Source: Mercurialis annua (Eukaryota; Streptophyta; Magnoliopsida; Malpighiales; Euphorbiaceae). From it: DNA of 64,000 bases. Shown here in pieces: positions 11,495 through 25,022 of this stretch (the stretch's first letter is position 1; every line of letters starts with the position of its first letter). A program made the position numbers and the translations under genes. The stretch is taken from NCBI RefSeq assembly GCF_937616625.2, contig NC_065572.1:41691653-41755652 (forward strand), in the 5' to 3' direction. The notes below the pieces were generated by a model. The model was not told the DNA's origin. It saw nothing but the letters and a program-made list of their open reading frames with translations, and ran no database searches.

Positions 11495-13848
11495 ACTTTA
11501 TCACGACCCAATTTCATGGATCGCGACCGGCACTAGGGTATGGGTATGGTTGTACCAAAACCCGTAGCAAGCCTCGCGGAAATCAAATAAACATTTAAAC
11601 CTGCAGAAAACTGCTCGGGGGCAACCGAGACTCCAACCTAGGTCTAACAATTTATATTACAGTTCTAATATAAATAACTTAAATATCTTAAGTGTCCAAC
11701 AGCATGCCTTATATATAACAATATCGTAATCCAGAGTAATCATGCCAAATATAAATAATCGAATATATCGACAATTCCAAAGTGTAATATCAAATGAAAT
11801 AAATAACTAGTTCTACTGCGGTGTAAGAGTTCGAAAACATAAACTAGTTTAATAACATAAAAACCTCCGAGGAATCAAAAGAATCGTAGTGGACCAGCTT
11901 TCAAATCATAAACCTGGAAAATTTGGGAAAACAACGGGTCTGACATACTGAGATGAGTTTGCAATACTATTTACATTTATTAAGTTTAAAACCCTTAAAT
12001 CAAAACATTTTTATACTAATATAATATGATTATGGAAAACAGTATTGAAATGATCCCAGCATAAGTATGACATAGCATACCGATAAACCCAGAGTGGACG
12101 GGAACAAATCCTCATCATATATTTATACCAGCGTAAGCAAGACTTTAGCCTGCCGTTTCGCAGAGTACTTACCGGTGCACACAGTCTCGATACAAGCCTA
12201 TCGGTTAGCTCGTTTCAATCCAGTTCCATAATCCGTAAAAACAGTTCACAAACGTTTATAATATCAAAATACGATGCGGTACTTAATAAAGCGGTAAATA
12301 GCACTACAAACTCACAGCTTGCTTATCCACGTGAATCTTGGCAAACAGCTAACCCTGCGTAGACTCCGAAGCACGAGCAGTCGACGGGTCTAAAAAAATG
12401 TATATGTTAAAATTTGAACAACCCCTAACTCTAAGATTACTAGACACCATATAGGACTAGCATCTTAACACAACCAAAGATCAACATTCGAAACACAGTA
12501 ATCCCAAAGCCAAAGTACATACATATCCAACCAATACAATAACTAGTTAAGTTTAGGTGAGTTCTCGTTTTCAAAAAAACAATCCAGAGTAATATAATTC
12601 AACAACACCTTTTCGAAATCCAACATATCCCATAGTAGTGTGTTAGCCATATATCAACTATATGCTTAACACAACATGTCGGGCGACACAAGTCTAACCC
12701 GACCCAACCAGAGTAAAATCCAAAGTTAAATCCTTTAAAATGAAACCAATGTATTTAAAAACAAGGAACTCACTATAAGCTTAACCAAAATTCAAACCAA
12801 TACCACAAATAGCAACTATAACCAATAGACTGTCAACGCTTGACAAATTCCACCCGATGTTCATATTTCTCAATTAAATAAACATGACTCCAAAACACAT
12901 TGAAATAATAAACTCAGATCTAAACTGTACACTTAGATAGCCTTTAAAACCATTGTAAAATAATTCTACCTTAAATGCCATAACAACAATTTGTTATCCA
13001 AATAACCCAAGGTAAACAAACATCCTTTATATACTCAAACGATTTCCAGTCATATGTAAATATTCTTAAAACAATGTTTTATTCCAATTAAAACCACCTT
13101 TAACATATAATCTAGCCTTAGTCAATTATATCCAATCACCCAAAGTAGGAATTTCCCATTAACAATCTTTTAACCTTCAAAATAACATTTTCAGCTTTTA
13201 GTTTAAAGTTCAAAACAGAATTCAATTCCACAACTTAACCCAAATGATACATTATTTCATTTAAACGATTCCTCCAATCACCCAATGTATTGTTAAACAT
13301 CTAACAACCTATGATTCATTTACTTTGAAATTTCAAGATTTTTAATAAAGGCTTAAAACAGAATTATAAATCAAGAACGACAACAGCTCCATATAACCCC
13401 TTCAATCAAACAAGTATTCCAATCATCCAATGTATAACCAACATCAATAAGCCACAACCAATACACATAGATTATTTCCAGAATTTCAAATCAAAGCAAA
13501 ACAGAAAATATAAAGCCAAAACACCCAAGTATAGATTCATACAACAATTTAGCAATCTCTATACCATATAAGAAGGGATTAGAACCACATACCTCTTGAT
13601 TAGACTAAGAACAATAAAACCCAGAAATCAATCAACCCAAATCATCCTACAACCACACACATATAGGGATATAGGATTTAGAATTGCTAGAATTGAAGAA
13701 CTAGAGATAAAACCACAAAGGAAAGATTACAAACACTTACCAAGGATTAAAATTGAGAGGAATGTTGATAGGAATGAGTTAGAATATGACTCCAGCCGTT
13801 TTAGGGTTTTAAAAGTCGAAGGAAAAGAGTTTAGGTCGAATAAGGGGT

Positions 13849-13858
13849 CTTTAAATAG
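13849..13858 (-). promoter_or_regulatory. TATA-like box in 5' LTR of element 1
   Basis: The minus-strand string ctatttaaag lies about 400 nt from the U3 end of the LTR and immediately downstream of the GC-rich cluster. As the 5' LTR copy, it would be the one driving element RNA. Both LTRs keep it identical. Confidence 0.45.
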
Positions 13859-13883
13859 AAAAACAGCGAACTGAACAGTGCAA

Positions 13884-13968
13884 GTTCGCGCCCGCTAAGT
13901 ATAGTTCGCACCCGCTAACTTCAAAAACATTAGTTAGCGACCGCTAACTATAGTTCGCGCCCGAACTC
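13884..13968 (-). promoter_or_regulatory. GC-rich palindromic motif cluster in U3 (5' LTR)
   Basis: Four motifs of the form gtt(c/a)gc(g/a)(c/a)ccg lie at 13884, 13904, 13933 and 13953, with start-to-start spacings of 20, 29 and 20 bp. They are the counterparts of those at 6604-6688. They form a sharp GC island upstream of the TATA-like box in element orientation, which suggests a transcriptional control region. Confidence 0.5.
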
Positions 13969-14260
13969 AATAAAAACACGATCAGACCGACCAGAGTTTA
14001 GTAAATCCTCTCAGGAACAACATATCCGAACGGCGGCCCGATCCGACGGTGCAATTGGGAGATATGGATATTTTACTAAAGCATGTCATATCAGGAAAAC
14101 ACATAAACACTTATTCGATAAGGCTCATAACCTAATCAAAACAACACACTGAAGGTTATGAAAACCAAATCATGGATTCAAGGAACCAAACCACCAAAGA
14201 CCAACCCGAAACACATCGAAAAAATCATCAGAACAAGCCGGAAAAACACGGGGTATTACA

Positions 14261-14265
14261 GCTAG
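14261..14265. repeat. Target site duplication, right copy (gctag)
   Basis: This is the second gctag copy, directly after the LTR end. The satellite resumes with gttagtatgtcacg. Confidence 0.95.
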
Positions 14266-17200
14266 GTTAGTATGTCACGTCTCAACTCTGTTTAACGCGT
14301 CGTTCCGATTATCCATGAATGGTAAGTTTATATTACGCAAAGTGTGGGAGAAAAGTAACGCTAGATTAGTATGTCATGTCTCAAGTCTCTTTAACGTGTC
14401 GTTCTTGTTAGCTTAAGCATGGTTAGGTTATATTACGCAAGGTGTGTGTTAAAAGTGAAGGTAGATTAGTATGTTGCGTCTCAAGGCTCTTTGATGCGTC
14501 GATCCGATTACCTAAGCATCGTTAGGTTATATTACGCAAAGAATGCGTGAAAAGTGATGCAAGTTTAGTATGTCGCGTCTCATGTCTCTTTAACGCGTCA
14601 TTCCGATTACCCAAGAATGGTTAGGTTATATTACTTAAAGTTTGTGAGAAAAGCAACGCTAGATTAGTATGTCGTGTCTCAAGTCTCTTTCACGCGTTGT
14701 TCCGATTACCTAAGCATGTTTAGGTTATATTACACGAGGTGTGCGTGAAAAGTGACGCTAGATTAATATCTCGCGTCTCAAGGCTCATTAATGCGTCATT
14801 CCGATTACCTAAGCATGGTTAGGTTTCAATAGTGACGCTAGATTAGTATGTCGCATCTCAAGTATCTTTAACGCGTCGTTTCGATTACTTAAGCATAGTT
14901 AGGTTACACTACGCAAAGTGTGCATGAAAAGTAAATCTACATTAATATGTCGTATCTTAAGTCTCTTTAACGCGTCGTTTCGATTACCATGTTTATGTTG
15001 CGTCACAAATCTCTTAAACGCGCCGTTCCGATTATCTATGCATGGTTAGGTTAGATTACGCAAAGGGTTCGTGAAAAGTGACGCTAGATTAGTACGTCGC
15101 CTCTTAATTCTCTTTGACACGTTGTTCCGATTACCTAACCATGGTTAGGTTATATTACACAAAGAGTGCGTGAAAAGTGACGCTAGATTAGTCTGTTGCG
15201 TCTCAAGTCTATTTAATGTGTCGTTCCGATTACCGTAGCTTGGTTAGTTTATATTACGCAAAGTTTGCAGGAAAAGTGATGCTAGATAAGTATATCGCGT
15301 TCTTTTTAACGCGTCATTCCGATTACCTAAGAATGGTTAGGTTATATTAGGAAAAGAGTGCGTGAAAAGTGCTGCTAGGTTAGTATGTCGCGTCTCAAGT
15401 CTCTTTCACGCGTCGTTTCGATTACCCATGAATGGTTAGTTTATATTAGGCAAAGAGTGGGGGAAAAGTAACGCTAGATTAGTATGTCAAGTCTCAAGTC
15501 TCTTTAACGCGTCGTTCCGATTAGCTAAGCATGGTTAGGTTATATTAAGCAAGGTGTGTGTGAAAAGTGACGCTAGATTAGTATGTCGCGCCTCAAGGCT
15601 CTTTAATGTGTCGTTCCCATTACCTAAGCATGGTTAGGTTATATTATGCAAAGTTTAGGTCAATAGTGACGCTAGATTAGTATGTCGCGTCTCAAGTTTC
15701 TTTAACGCGTCTTTTTTATTAATTAAGCATAGTTAGGTTACATTACGCAAAGTGCGCGTGCAAAGTAAAGCTAGATTAATATGTCGTGTCTTAAGTCTTT
15801 TTAACGCGTCCTTCCGATTACCTAAGCATGGTTAGTTTATATTACACAAAGTGTGCATGAAAAGTGACGCTAGATAAGTATGTCGCGTTCTTTTTAACGC
15901 GTCATTCCGATTACCTAAGCATGATTAGGTTATATTACGCAAAGAGTGCGTGAAAAGTGACGATAGGTTAGTATGTCGCGTCTCAACTCTGTTTAACGCG
16001 TCGTTCCGATTACCAATGAATGGTAAGTTTATATTACAAAAAGTGTGGGAGAAAAGTAACACTAGATTAGTATGTCACGTCTCAAGTCTCTTTAAGCTTC
16101 GTTCTTATTAGCTTAAGCATGGTTAGGTTATATTATGCAAGGTGTGTGTGAAAAGTGACGCTAGATTAGTATGTCACGTCTCAAGGCTCTGTAATGCGTC
16201 GATCCGATTACCTATGCATAGTTAGGTTATATTACGCAAAGAATGCGTGAAAAGTGATGCAGGTTTAGTATGTCGCGTCTCATGTCTCTTTAACGCGTCA
16301 TTCCGATTACCCAAGAATGGTTAGGTTATTTTACGTAAAGTTTGCGAGAAAAGTAACGCTAGATTAGTATGTCATGTCTCAAGTCTCTTTAACACGTTGT
16401 TCAAATTACCTAGGCATGGTTAGGTTATATTACGCGAGGTGTGCGTGAAAAGTGACGCTAGATTAGTATCTCGCGTCTCAAGGCTCATTAATGCGTCATT
16501 CCGATTACCTAAGCATGGGTAGGTTTCAATAGTGACGCTAGATTAGTATGTCGCGTCTCAAGTATCTTTAACGCGTCGTTTTGATTACTTAAGCATAGTT
16601 AGGTTACATTACGCAAAGTGTGCTTGAAAAGTAAAACTAGATTAATATGTCGTATATTAAGTCTCTTTAACGCGTCGTTTCGATTACCATGCTTATGTTG
16701 CGTCACAAGTCTTTCTATCGCGCCGTTCCGATTATCTATGCATGGTTAGGTCATATTACGCAAAGGGTGCGTGAAAAGTGACACCACATTAGTATGTCGC
16801 GTGTAAACTCTCTTCAACGCGTTGCTCCGATTACCTAAGCATGGTTAGGTTATATTACGCAAAGCGTGCGTGAAAAGTGACGCTAGACTAGTACGTCACG
16901 TCTCAATTATGTTTAACACGTCGTTCCGATTACCTAAGCATGGTTTGGTTATATTACGCGAAGCGTGCGTGAAAAGTGACGCTAGATTAGTATGTTGCGT
17001 CTCAAGTCTGGTTAACGCATTGTTCCGATTACCTAAGCATGGTTAGTTTATATTAGGCAAAGTGTGCATGAAAAAAGACACTAGATAAGTATATCGCGTT
17101 CTTTTTAACTCGTCGTTCCGATTACCTAAGCATGGTTAGGTTATATTACGCAAACAGTGCGTGAAAAGTGCCGCAAGATTAGTATGTCGCATCTCAAGTC

Positions 17201-20200
17201 TCTTTAACGCGTCGTTCCGATTACTTATGAATGGTTAGTTTATATTACGCAAAGTGTGGGGGAAAAGTAACGCTAGATTAGTATGTCACGTCTCAAGTCT
17301 CTTTAGCGCGTCGTTCAGATTTGTTAAGGATGGTTAGGTTATATTACGCAAGGTGTGTGTGAAAAGTGTCGCTAGATTAGTATGTCGCGTCTCAAGGCTC
17401 TTTAATGCGTCGTTCCGATTACCTAAGCATGGTTAGGTTATATTATGCAAAGTTTAGGTCAATAGTGACGCTAGATTAGTATGTCGCGTCTTAAGTATCT
17501 TTAACGCGTCGTTTCGATTAATTAAGCATAGTTACGTTACATTATGCAAAGTGTGCGTGAAAAGTAAAGCTAGATTAATATGTCGTGTCTTAAGTCTCTT
17601 TAACGCGTCGTTCCGATTACCTAAGCATGGTTAGTTTATATTACGAAAAGTGTGCATGAAAAGTGACGCTAGATAAGTATGTCGCGTTCTTTTTAACGCG
17701 TCTTTCCGATTACCTAAGCATGGTTAGGTTATATTACGCAAAGAGTGCGTGAAAAGTTCCGCTAGGTTAGTATGTCGCGTCTCAACTATGTTGAACGCGT
17801 CGTTCCGATTACCCATGAATGGTTAGTTTATATTACGCAAAGTGTGGGAGAAAAGTAACGCTAGATTAGTATGTCACGTCTCAAGTCTCTTTAACGCGTC
17901 GTTCCGATTAGCTTAAGCATGGTTAGTTTATACTACGCCAGATTTGTGTGAAAAGTGAAGCTAGATTAGTATGTTGCGTCTCAAGGCTCTTTAATGCGTC
18001 GATCCGATTACCTAAGCATGGTTACGTTATTACGCAAAGAGTGCGTGAAAAGTGATGCAGGTTTAGTATGTCGCGCCTCAAGTCTTTAACGCATCATTCC
18101 AATTACCCAAGAATGGTAAGGTTATATTACATAAAGTTTGCGAGAAAGGTAAGCTAGATTAGTATGTCGTGTCTCAAGTCTCAAGTCTCTTTAACGCGTT
18201 GTTCCGATTACCTAAGCATGGTTAGGTAATATTACGCGAGGTGTGCGTGAAAAGTGACGCTAGATTAGTATCTTGCATCTCAAGGCTCATTAATGCGTCA
18301 TTCCGATTACCTAAGCATGGTTAGGTTATATTATGCAAAGTTTAGGTCAATAGTGACGCTAGATTAGTATGTCGCGTCTCAAGTATCTTTAACACGTCGG
18401 TTTGATTACTTAAGCATAGTTAGGTTACATTACGCAATGTGTGCGTGAAAAGTAATGCTAGATTAATATGTCGTATCCTAAGTCTCTTTAACGCGTCGTT
18501 TCGATTACCATGCTTATGTTGCGTCACAAGTCTCTCTAATGCGTCGTTCCGATTTCCAAAGCATGGTTATATTGCGCAAAGGGTGTGTGAAAAGTTACAC
18601 CATATTAGTATGTCGCGTCTCAATTCTCTTCAACGCGTTGTTCCGGTTACGTAAGCATGGTTAAGTTATATTACGCAAAGCGTGCGTGAAAAGTGACGCT
18701 AGACTAGTACATCGCGTCTCAAGTCTATTTAACGCATCATTTAGATTACCTAAGCATGGTTAGGTTATATTACACAAAGCTTGCGTGTAAAGTGACGCTA
18801 GATTTGTATGTTGCGTCTCAAGTCAGTTTAACGCGTCGTTCCGATTACGCAAAGTGTGCATGAAAAGTGACGCTAGATAAGTATATCGCGTTCTTTTAAA
18901 CGCGTCATTCCGATTACCTAAGTATGGTTTTGCTATATTACGCAAAGAGTGCGTGAAAAATGCCGCTAGATTAGTATGTCGCTTCTCAAGTCTCTTTAAC
19001 GCTTAGTTTCGATTACCGAAGCATGGTTAGTTTATATTACACAAAGTGTGCGTAAAAAGTGACGCTAAATTAGTATGTCGCGTCTCAAGTCTCATTGACG
19101 CGTCGTTCCGATTACCAAAGCATGGTTAGGTTATATTACGCAAAGTGTGCGAGAAAAGTAACGCTAGATTAGTATGTCGCGTCTCAAGTAGCTTTAACGC
19201 GTCATTCCGATTTTATAAGCATGGTTAGTTTATATTACGCAAGGTGTGTGAGAAAACTGATGTTGGATTAGTATGTCGCGTCTCAAGGCTCTTTAATGCG
19301 TCGTTCCGTTTACCTAAGCATGGTTAGATTATATTACGCAAAGTTTGCGTGAAAACTGACGCTAGATTAGTGTGTCGCGTCTCAAGTCTCTTTAACGCGT
19401 CGTTTCGATTACCATGCTTATGTCGCGTCACAAGTCTCTCTAACGCGTCCCTCCGATTTCCAAAGCATGGTTAGATTATAGTACGCAAAGTGTGCGTGAA
19501 TAGGATCAATAGATTAGTATGTCGCGTCTCAATTGTCTTTAACGCGTCGTTGCGATTACCTAAGCATGGTTAGGTTATAATACGCAAACTTTACATGAAA
19601 AGTGACACTAGATTAGTATGTCCAGTCTGAAGTCTCTTTAACCCGCCGTTTCGATTACTTAAGCATGGTTAGGTTATATTATGCAAAGTGTGCGTCAAAA
19701 TTGACGCTAGATTAGTATGTTTCGTTTTAAATCTCATTAACTCGTCGTTTCGATTACCATGCTTATCTCTCGTCACGAGTCTCTTTAAATCGTCGTTCCG
19801 ATTACCTAAGAATGGTTAGGTTATATTACGCAAAGCGTGTGTGAAAAGTGACGCTAGATTAGTATGTCGCGTCTCAAGTCTGTTTAACACGTCGTTCCGA
19901 TTTCCTAAGCATGGTTAGGTTATATTACGCAAAGTGTGCGTGAAAAGTGACGCTACATTAGTATGCCGCGTCTCAATTCTCATAAACGCGTTATTACTAT
20001 TACCTAAGTATGCTTAGGTTATATTACGCAAAGTGTGCGTCAAAAGTGTTGCTAGATTAGTATGGCGCAGCTCAAGTCTCTTTAACGCATCATTTCGATT
20101 ACCATGCTTATGTCGCGTACCAAGTCTCTCTAACGCGTCGTTGCGATTACCTAAGCATGGTTAGGTTATATTAAACTAAGTGTTGCTAGATTAGTATGGC

Positions 20201-23200
20201 GCTGCGCAAGTCTCTTTAGCGCGTCATTCCGATTACTTATGCATGGTTAGGATATATTACGCAAAGTGTGCGTGAAAAGTGACAATAGATTAGTATGCCG
20301 CCTCTCAAGTCTATTTATCGCATCGTTCCGAATACCTAAGCAAGGTTACGTTATATTTAATGCGTCATTCCGATTACCTAAGCATGGTTAGGTTATATTA
20401 TGCAAAGTTTAGGTCAAAAGTGACGCTAGATATTAGTATGTTGCGTCTCAAGTCTCTCTAACGCATCGTTTTGATTACCATGCTTATGTCTCGTCACAAG
20501 TCTCTCTAACGCGTTGTTGCAATTACCTAAGCATGGTTAGGTTATATTACACAAAGTGTGCGTGAAAAATAACAATAGATTAGTATGTCTCGTCTCAAGT
20601 CTATTTAACGCTTCGTTCTGATTACCTAAGCATGGTTAGGTTATATTACGCAAAGTGTGCGTGAAAAGTGAAGCTAGATTAGTATGTCGCGTCTCAAGTC
20701 TCTTTAACGCGTTGTTCCTATTACCTAAGCATGGTTAGGTTAAATTACACAAAGTGTGCGTAAAAATTGACGCTAGATTAGTATGGCGCGTATCAAGTCT
20801 CTTTAACGCGTTGTTTCGATTACCATACTTATATCGCGTCACAAGTCTCTCTAACGCGTCGTTTCGATTACCTAAGCATGGTTAGGTTATACTACGCAAA
20901 GGGTGCCTAAAAGTGACGCTAGATTAGTATGTCGCGTCTCAATTCTCTTTTAAGTGTTGTTCCGATCATCTAAGCATGCTTAGGTTATATTATGCAAAGC
21001 ATGCGTGAAAAGTGACGCTAGATTAGTATGTCGCGTCTCAAGTCTGTTTAACGCGTTGTTCCGATTACCTGAGCATGGTTAGGTTATCTTACGCAAAGTA
21101 TGCGTGAAAAGTGACGCTAGATTAGTATGTCGCGTCTCAAGTCTCCTTAACGCGTCGTTTCGATTACCTAACCATGGTTAAGTTATATTACGCAAGGCGT
21201 ACATGAAGAGTTATGCTAGATTAGTATGTTGCGTCTCAAGGATCTTTAATACGTCGTTCCAATTACCGAAACATGGTTAGGTTACATTTTGCAAAGTTTA
21301 GGTCAAAAGTGACGCAACATTTGTATGTCGCGTCTCAAGTCTCTTTGACGCGTTGTGTCAATCACCGTGCTTAAGTCACAAGTCTCTATAACGCATCGTT
21401 CCGATTACCTAAGCATTGTTAGGTTATACTATGCAAAATGTGCGTGAAAAGAAACAATAGACTAGTATGTCGCGTCTCAAGTCTCTTTAACGCGTTATTC
21501 CGATTACCTAAGCATGGTTAGGTTATATTAAGCAAAGTGTGCATGAAAAGTGACAATAGATTAGTATGTTGCGTCTCAAGTCTGTTTATCGCGTCGTGTC
21601 AATTACCTAAGCATGGTTAGGTAATATTTCATAAAGTGTGTGTTAGAAGTGACGCTAGATTAGTATGGTGAGTTTCAAGTGTCTTTAACGCGTCTCTTTG
21701 ATTACCATGCTTATCTCGCGTCACAAGTTTCTCTAACGCGTCGTTCCGATTACCTAAGCATGGTTAGGTTATCCTACACAAGGTGTGCGTGCGAAATGAC
21801 AATAGATTAGTATGTCGCGTCTCAAGTCTATTTAACGTTTTGTTCTGATTACCTAACAATGGTTAGGTTATATTACAGAAGGTGTGCCTGAAAAGTTATG
21901 CTAGATTAGTATGTCGCGTCTCAAGGCACTTTAATGCGACGTTCTGATTACCCAAGCATGGTTAGGTTATATTACGCAGAGTGTGCGTGAAATGTGACGC
22001 TAGATTAGTATGTCGCATCTCAAGTCTCCTTAACGCGTCTTTCCGATTACCTAAGCATGATTAGGTTATATTACACAAAGTTTGCGTAAAAAGTGACGCT
22101 AGATTAGTTTAGCACGTCTCAAGTCTCTTTAACGCGCTGTTTCGATTACCATGCTTATGTCGGGTCACAAGTCTCTCTAACGTGTCGTTTCGATTACCTA
22201 AGCATGGTTAGGTTATATTAAGCAAAGTGTGCATACGAAATGACAATAGATTAGTATGTCTCTTCTCAATTCTATTTAATGCGTCGTTCCGATTACCTAA
22301 GAATGATTAGGTTATAAAGTGTGAGTAAAAAGTGACGCTAGATTAGTATGTCGGGTCTCAATTCTCATTAATGCGTTATTCCGATTACCTAAGCATGGTT
22401 AGGTTATATTACGGAAAGTGTGTGTAAAAAGTGACGCTAGATTAGTATGGCGCATCTCAATTCTCTTTAACGCGTCGTTTCAATTACCATGCTTATGTCG
22501 CGTCACAAGTCGATCTAACTCTTCGTTCCGATTACCTAAGGTTGATTAGGTTATAGTACGCAAAGGGTGCGTGAAAAGTGACGGTAGATTAGTATGTCGC
22601 GTCTCAATTCTCTTGAACGTGTTGTTCCGATTATCTAAGCATGGTTAGGTTATATTACACAAAGTGTGCGTCAAAAGTGACGCTAGATTAGTATGGCGTG
22701 TCTTAAATCTCTTTAACGCGTCGTTTCAATTACCATGCTTATGTCGCGTAACAAGTCTCTCTAATGCGTCGTTCCGATTACCTAAGCATAGTTAGCTTAT
22801 ATTACACAAAGGATGCGTGAAAAGTAACGCTAGATTAGTATGTCGCATCTCAATTCTCTTTAATACGTTGTTCCTATTACCAATGCATGGTTAGATTATA
22901 TTATGCAAAGCGTGCATGAAAAGTGACGCTAGATTAGTATGTCGCGTCTCAAGTCTGCTTAACGCGTCGTTCCGATTACCTAAGTATGGTTAGGTTATAT
23001 TTCGCAAAGTGTGCATGAAAAGTGACGATAGATAAGTATGTCGTGTTCTCCTTAACGCGTCGTTCCGATTATCTAAGCATGATTAGGTTATATTACGCAA
23101 AAAGTGCGTGAAAAGTGATGCTATTTTAGTATGTCGCGTCTCAAGTCTCTTTAACGCGTCATTCCGATTATCCAAGAATGGTTAGGTTATATTATGCAAA

Positions 23201-24626
23201 GTGTGCGAGAAAAGTAATGCTAGATTAGTATGTGGCGTCTCATGTCCCTTTTCGTCCCGATTAACTAAGCATGGTTAAGTTATATTACGCGAGGGTGCTT
23301 GAAAATTGACGCTAGATTAGTATGTCGCGTCTCAAGGCTCTTTAATGCGTTGTTCCGACTACCTAAGCATGGTTAGGTTATATTACGCAAAGAGTGCGTG
23401 AAAAGTTACGCCATATTAGTATGTCGCGTCTCAAGTCTTTTTAACGCGTCGTTTCGATTACCCAAGAATGGTTAGGTTATATTACAGAAAGTGTGTGTGA
23501 AAAGTGATGCTTTATTAGTATGTCTCAAGTCTCTTTAACACATCGTTCTGATTACCTAAGCATGGTTTTGTTATATTACACAAAGTGTGTGTTATATGTG
23601 ACGCTAGATTAGTATGTTGCCTCTCTTGTCTTTTTAACGCGTCGTTCCGATTACCTAAGCATGGTTAGGTTATATTATGTAAGGCGTGCCTGAAAAGTGA
23701 CGCTAGATTAGTACGTCACGTCTCAAGGCTCTGTAATGCATCGTTCCGATTACCTAAGCATTGTTAGGTTATATTACGCAACGTGTGCGTGAAATGTGAC
23801 GCTAGATTAGTATGTCGCATCTCAAGTCTCCTTAACGCGTCGTTCCGATTACCTAAGCATGGTTAGGTTACACAAAGTTTGCGTAAAAAGTGACGCTAGA
23901 TTAGTATAGCACGTCTCAAGTCTCTTTAGCGCGCTGTTTCAATTACCATGCTTATGTCGCGTCACAAGTCACTCTAACGTGTCGTTTCGATTACCTAAGC
24001 ATGGTTAGGTTATATTATGCAAAGTGTGCATACGAAATGACAATAGATTAGTATGTCTGTTCTCAAGTCTATTTAATGCGTCGTTCTGATTACCTAAGAA
24101 TGATTAGGTTATAAAGTGTGAGTAAAAAGTGACGCTAAATTAGTATGTCGCGTCTCAAGTCTCATTGACTCGTCGTTCCAATTACCAAAGCATGGTTAGG
24201 TTATATTACGCAAAGTGTGCGAGAAAAGTAACGCTAGATTAGTATGTCGCGTCTCAAGTAGCTTTAACGCGTCATTCCGATAAGTGATGTTGGATTAGTA
24301 TGTCGCGTCTCAAGGCTCTTTAATGCGTCGTTCCGTTTACCTAAGCATGGTTAGATTATATTACGCAAAGTTTGCGTGAAAGCTGACGCTAGATTAGTGT
24401 GTCGCGTCTCAAGTTTCTTTAACGCGTCGTTTCGATTACCATGCTTATGTCGCGTCACAAGTCTCTCTAATGCGTCCCTCCAATTTCCAAAGCATGGTTA
24501 GGTTATAGTACGCAAAGTGTGCGTGAATAGGATCAATAGATTAGTATGTCGCGTCTCAATTGTCTTTAACGCGTCGTTGCGATTACCTAAGCATGGTTAG
24601 GTTATATTACGCAAACTTTACATGAA

Positions 24627-24631
24627 AAGTG
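24627..24631. repeat. Target site duplication of copia element, left (aagtg)
   Basis: The five bases aagtg precede the LTR start and recur at 33565-33569. Joined across one copy, the satellite reads catgaaaagtgacactag, exactly as in the homologous place near 19594-19611. Confidence 0.96.
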
Positions 24632-25022
24632 TGTTAGTAGTATGTGCCCTAGGGCCATTTGATCGTGTATATTTGTAGAATTAATCCCAATGGCAAAGAT
24701 ATATATGTTCTATTTGAACTAAGTGTCTCATCAGCTAAGTGTTCATTTATTACGTATTGTCCTTATCACATTGTGATAGAATCTATTCTTAAGGTGTTAA
24801 GAATATGAGTGACAGATTCTATTATACAAGTGATCTAAATAATCGTTCACGATCGATGGGGTCCTACGAATAAGGGCATTGCATTATCCCGAAAAGATCG
24901 TCACCTCTGTTTATTCTCATGATTAGTAAAGAGTTACTAATTATAGGAAGTAGTGAGTCTCATACCACTTGATGGGGATCAAAATAAACATGTGGACACT
25001 CAAGGTGTTGAGTGAGTCGAAC

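Larger units (their letters stand above)
6983..11498 (-). other. Non-coding interior of gypsy-like element 1
   Basis: This 4.5-kb AT-rich region lies between the LTRs. The longest ORFs on either strand are under 100 codons. I found no zinc knuckle, protease DSG/DTG, YVDD/YIDD reverse transcriptase motif, RNase H or integrase motif. What can be seen is the pol stub at 6983-7020, a 34-bp segment at 9031-9064 shared with the element at 57663, a 45-bp tandem repeat at 11092-11272 and a degenerate primer site at 11483-11494. Old, frameshifted coding sequence too decayed to recognise by eye cannot be excluded. Confidence 0.75.
4204..14260 (-). mobile_element. Complete non-autonomous Ty3/gypsy-like LTR element (LARD-like)
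   Basis: A 10,057-bp element is inserted in the satellite. Long terminal repeats lie at 4204-6982 and 11499-14260, flanked by a gctag duplication. Orientation is minus: the tRNA primer site lies just inside the right LTR and the purine tract just inside the left LTR, so element 5' is at 14260. The ends read TGTAATACCCCG to GTCGTGACA, with one terminal copy mutated to GTGATA. The 4516-bp interior has no recognisable gag or pol beyond a short stub next to the purine tract. That stub encodes KFEDEFYISWGE, resembling the C-terminal tail of plant gypsy polyproteins. The structure fits a large retrotransposon derivative mobilised in trans. Sampled LTR stretches differ at roughly 2-4 sites per 100 bp, so it is older than the copia insertion at 24632. 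The gypsy assignment rests on the ends and the stub, not on a reverse transcriptase. Confidence 0.9.
11499..14260 (-). repeat. 5' LTR of gypsy-like element 1
   Basis: This 2762-bp LTR pairs with 4204-6982. The terminal dinucleotide next to the primer site has mutated from TG to TA on the plus strand (tatcacgaccc), while the outer end ggggtattaca is intact. A 92-codon ORF at 13596-13874 is present here but broken in the other LTR, so it is not taken as a gene. Confidence 0.95.
14261..24631 (+). repeat. 99-bp satellite, middle block with 1.70-kb and 5.03-kb periods
   Basis: This is the same satellite as 1-4203 in the same orientation. Two higher-order patterns are visible. From the left break to about 18.9 kb the array repeats with a period of about 1.70 kb: the landmark cttatgttg before cgtcac ends at 15000, 16700 and 18521, and the last interval is about 120 bp longer. 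From about 19.07 kb a different unit of about 5.03 kb begins. The string taggatcaat occurs at 19501 and again at 24528. Monomers with a 20-30-bp deletion (ggttaggtttcaatagtg) and the 48-bp short form mark fixed places in these units. No gene is visible. Confidence 0.96.

Noticed and set aside
13596..13874. 92-codon ORF
   Set aside because: It lies inside an LTR, is interrupted in the partner LTR, runs antisense to the element and has no recognised motif.
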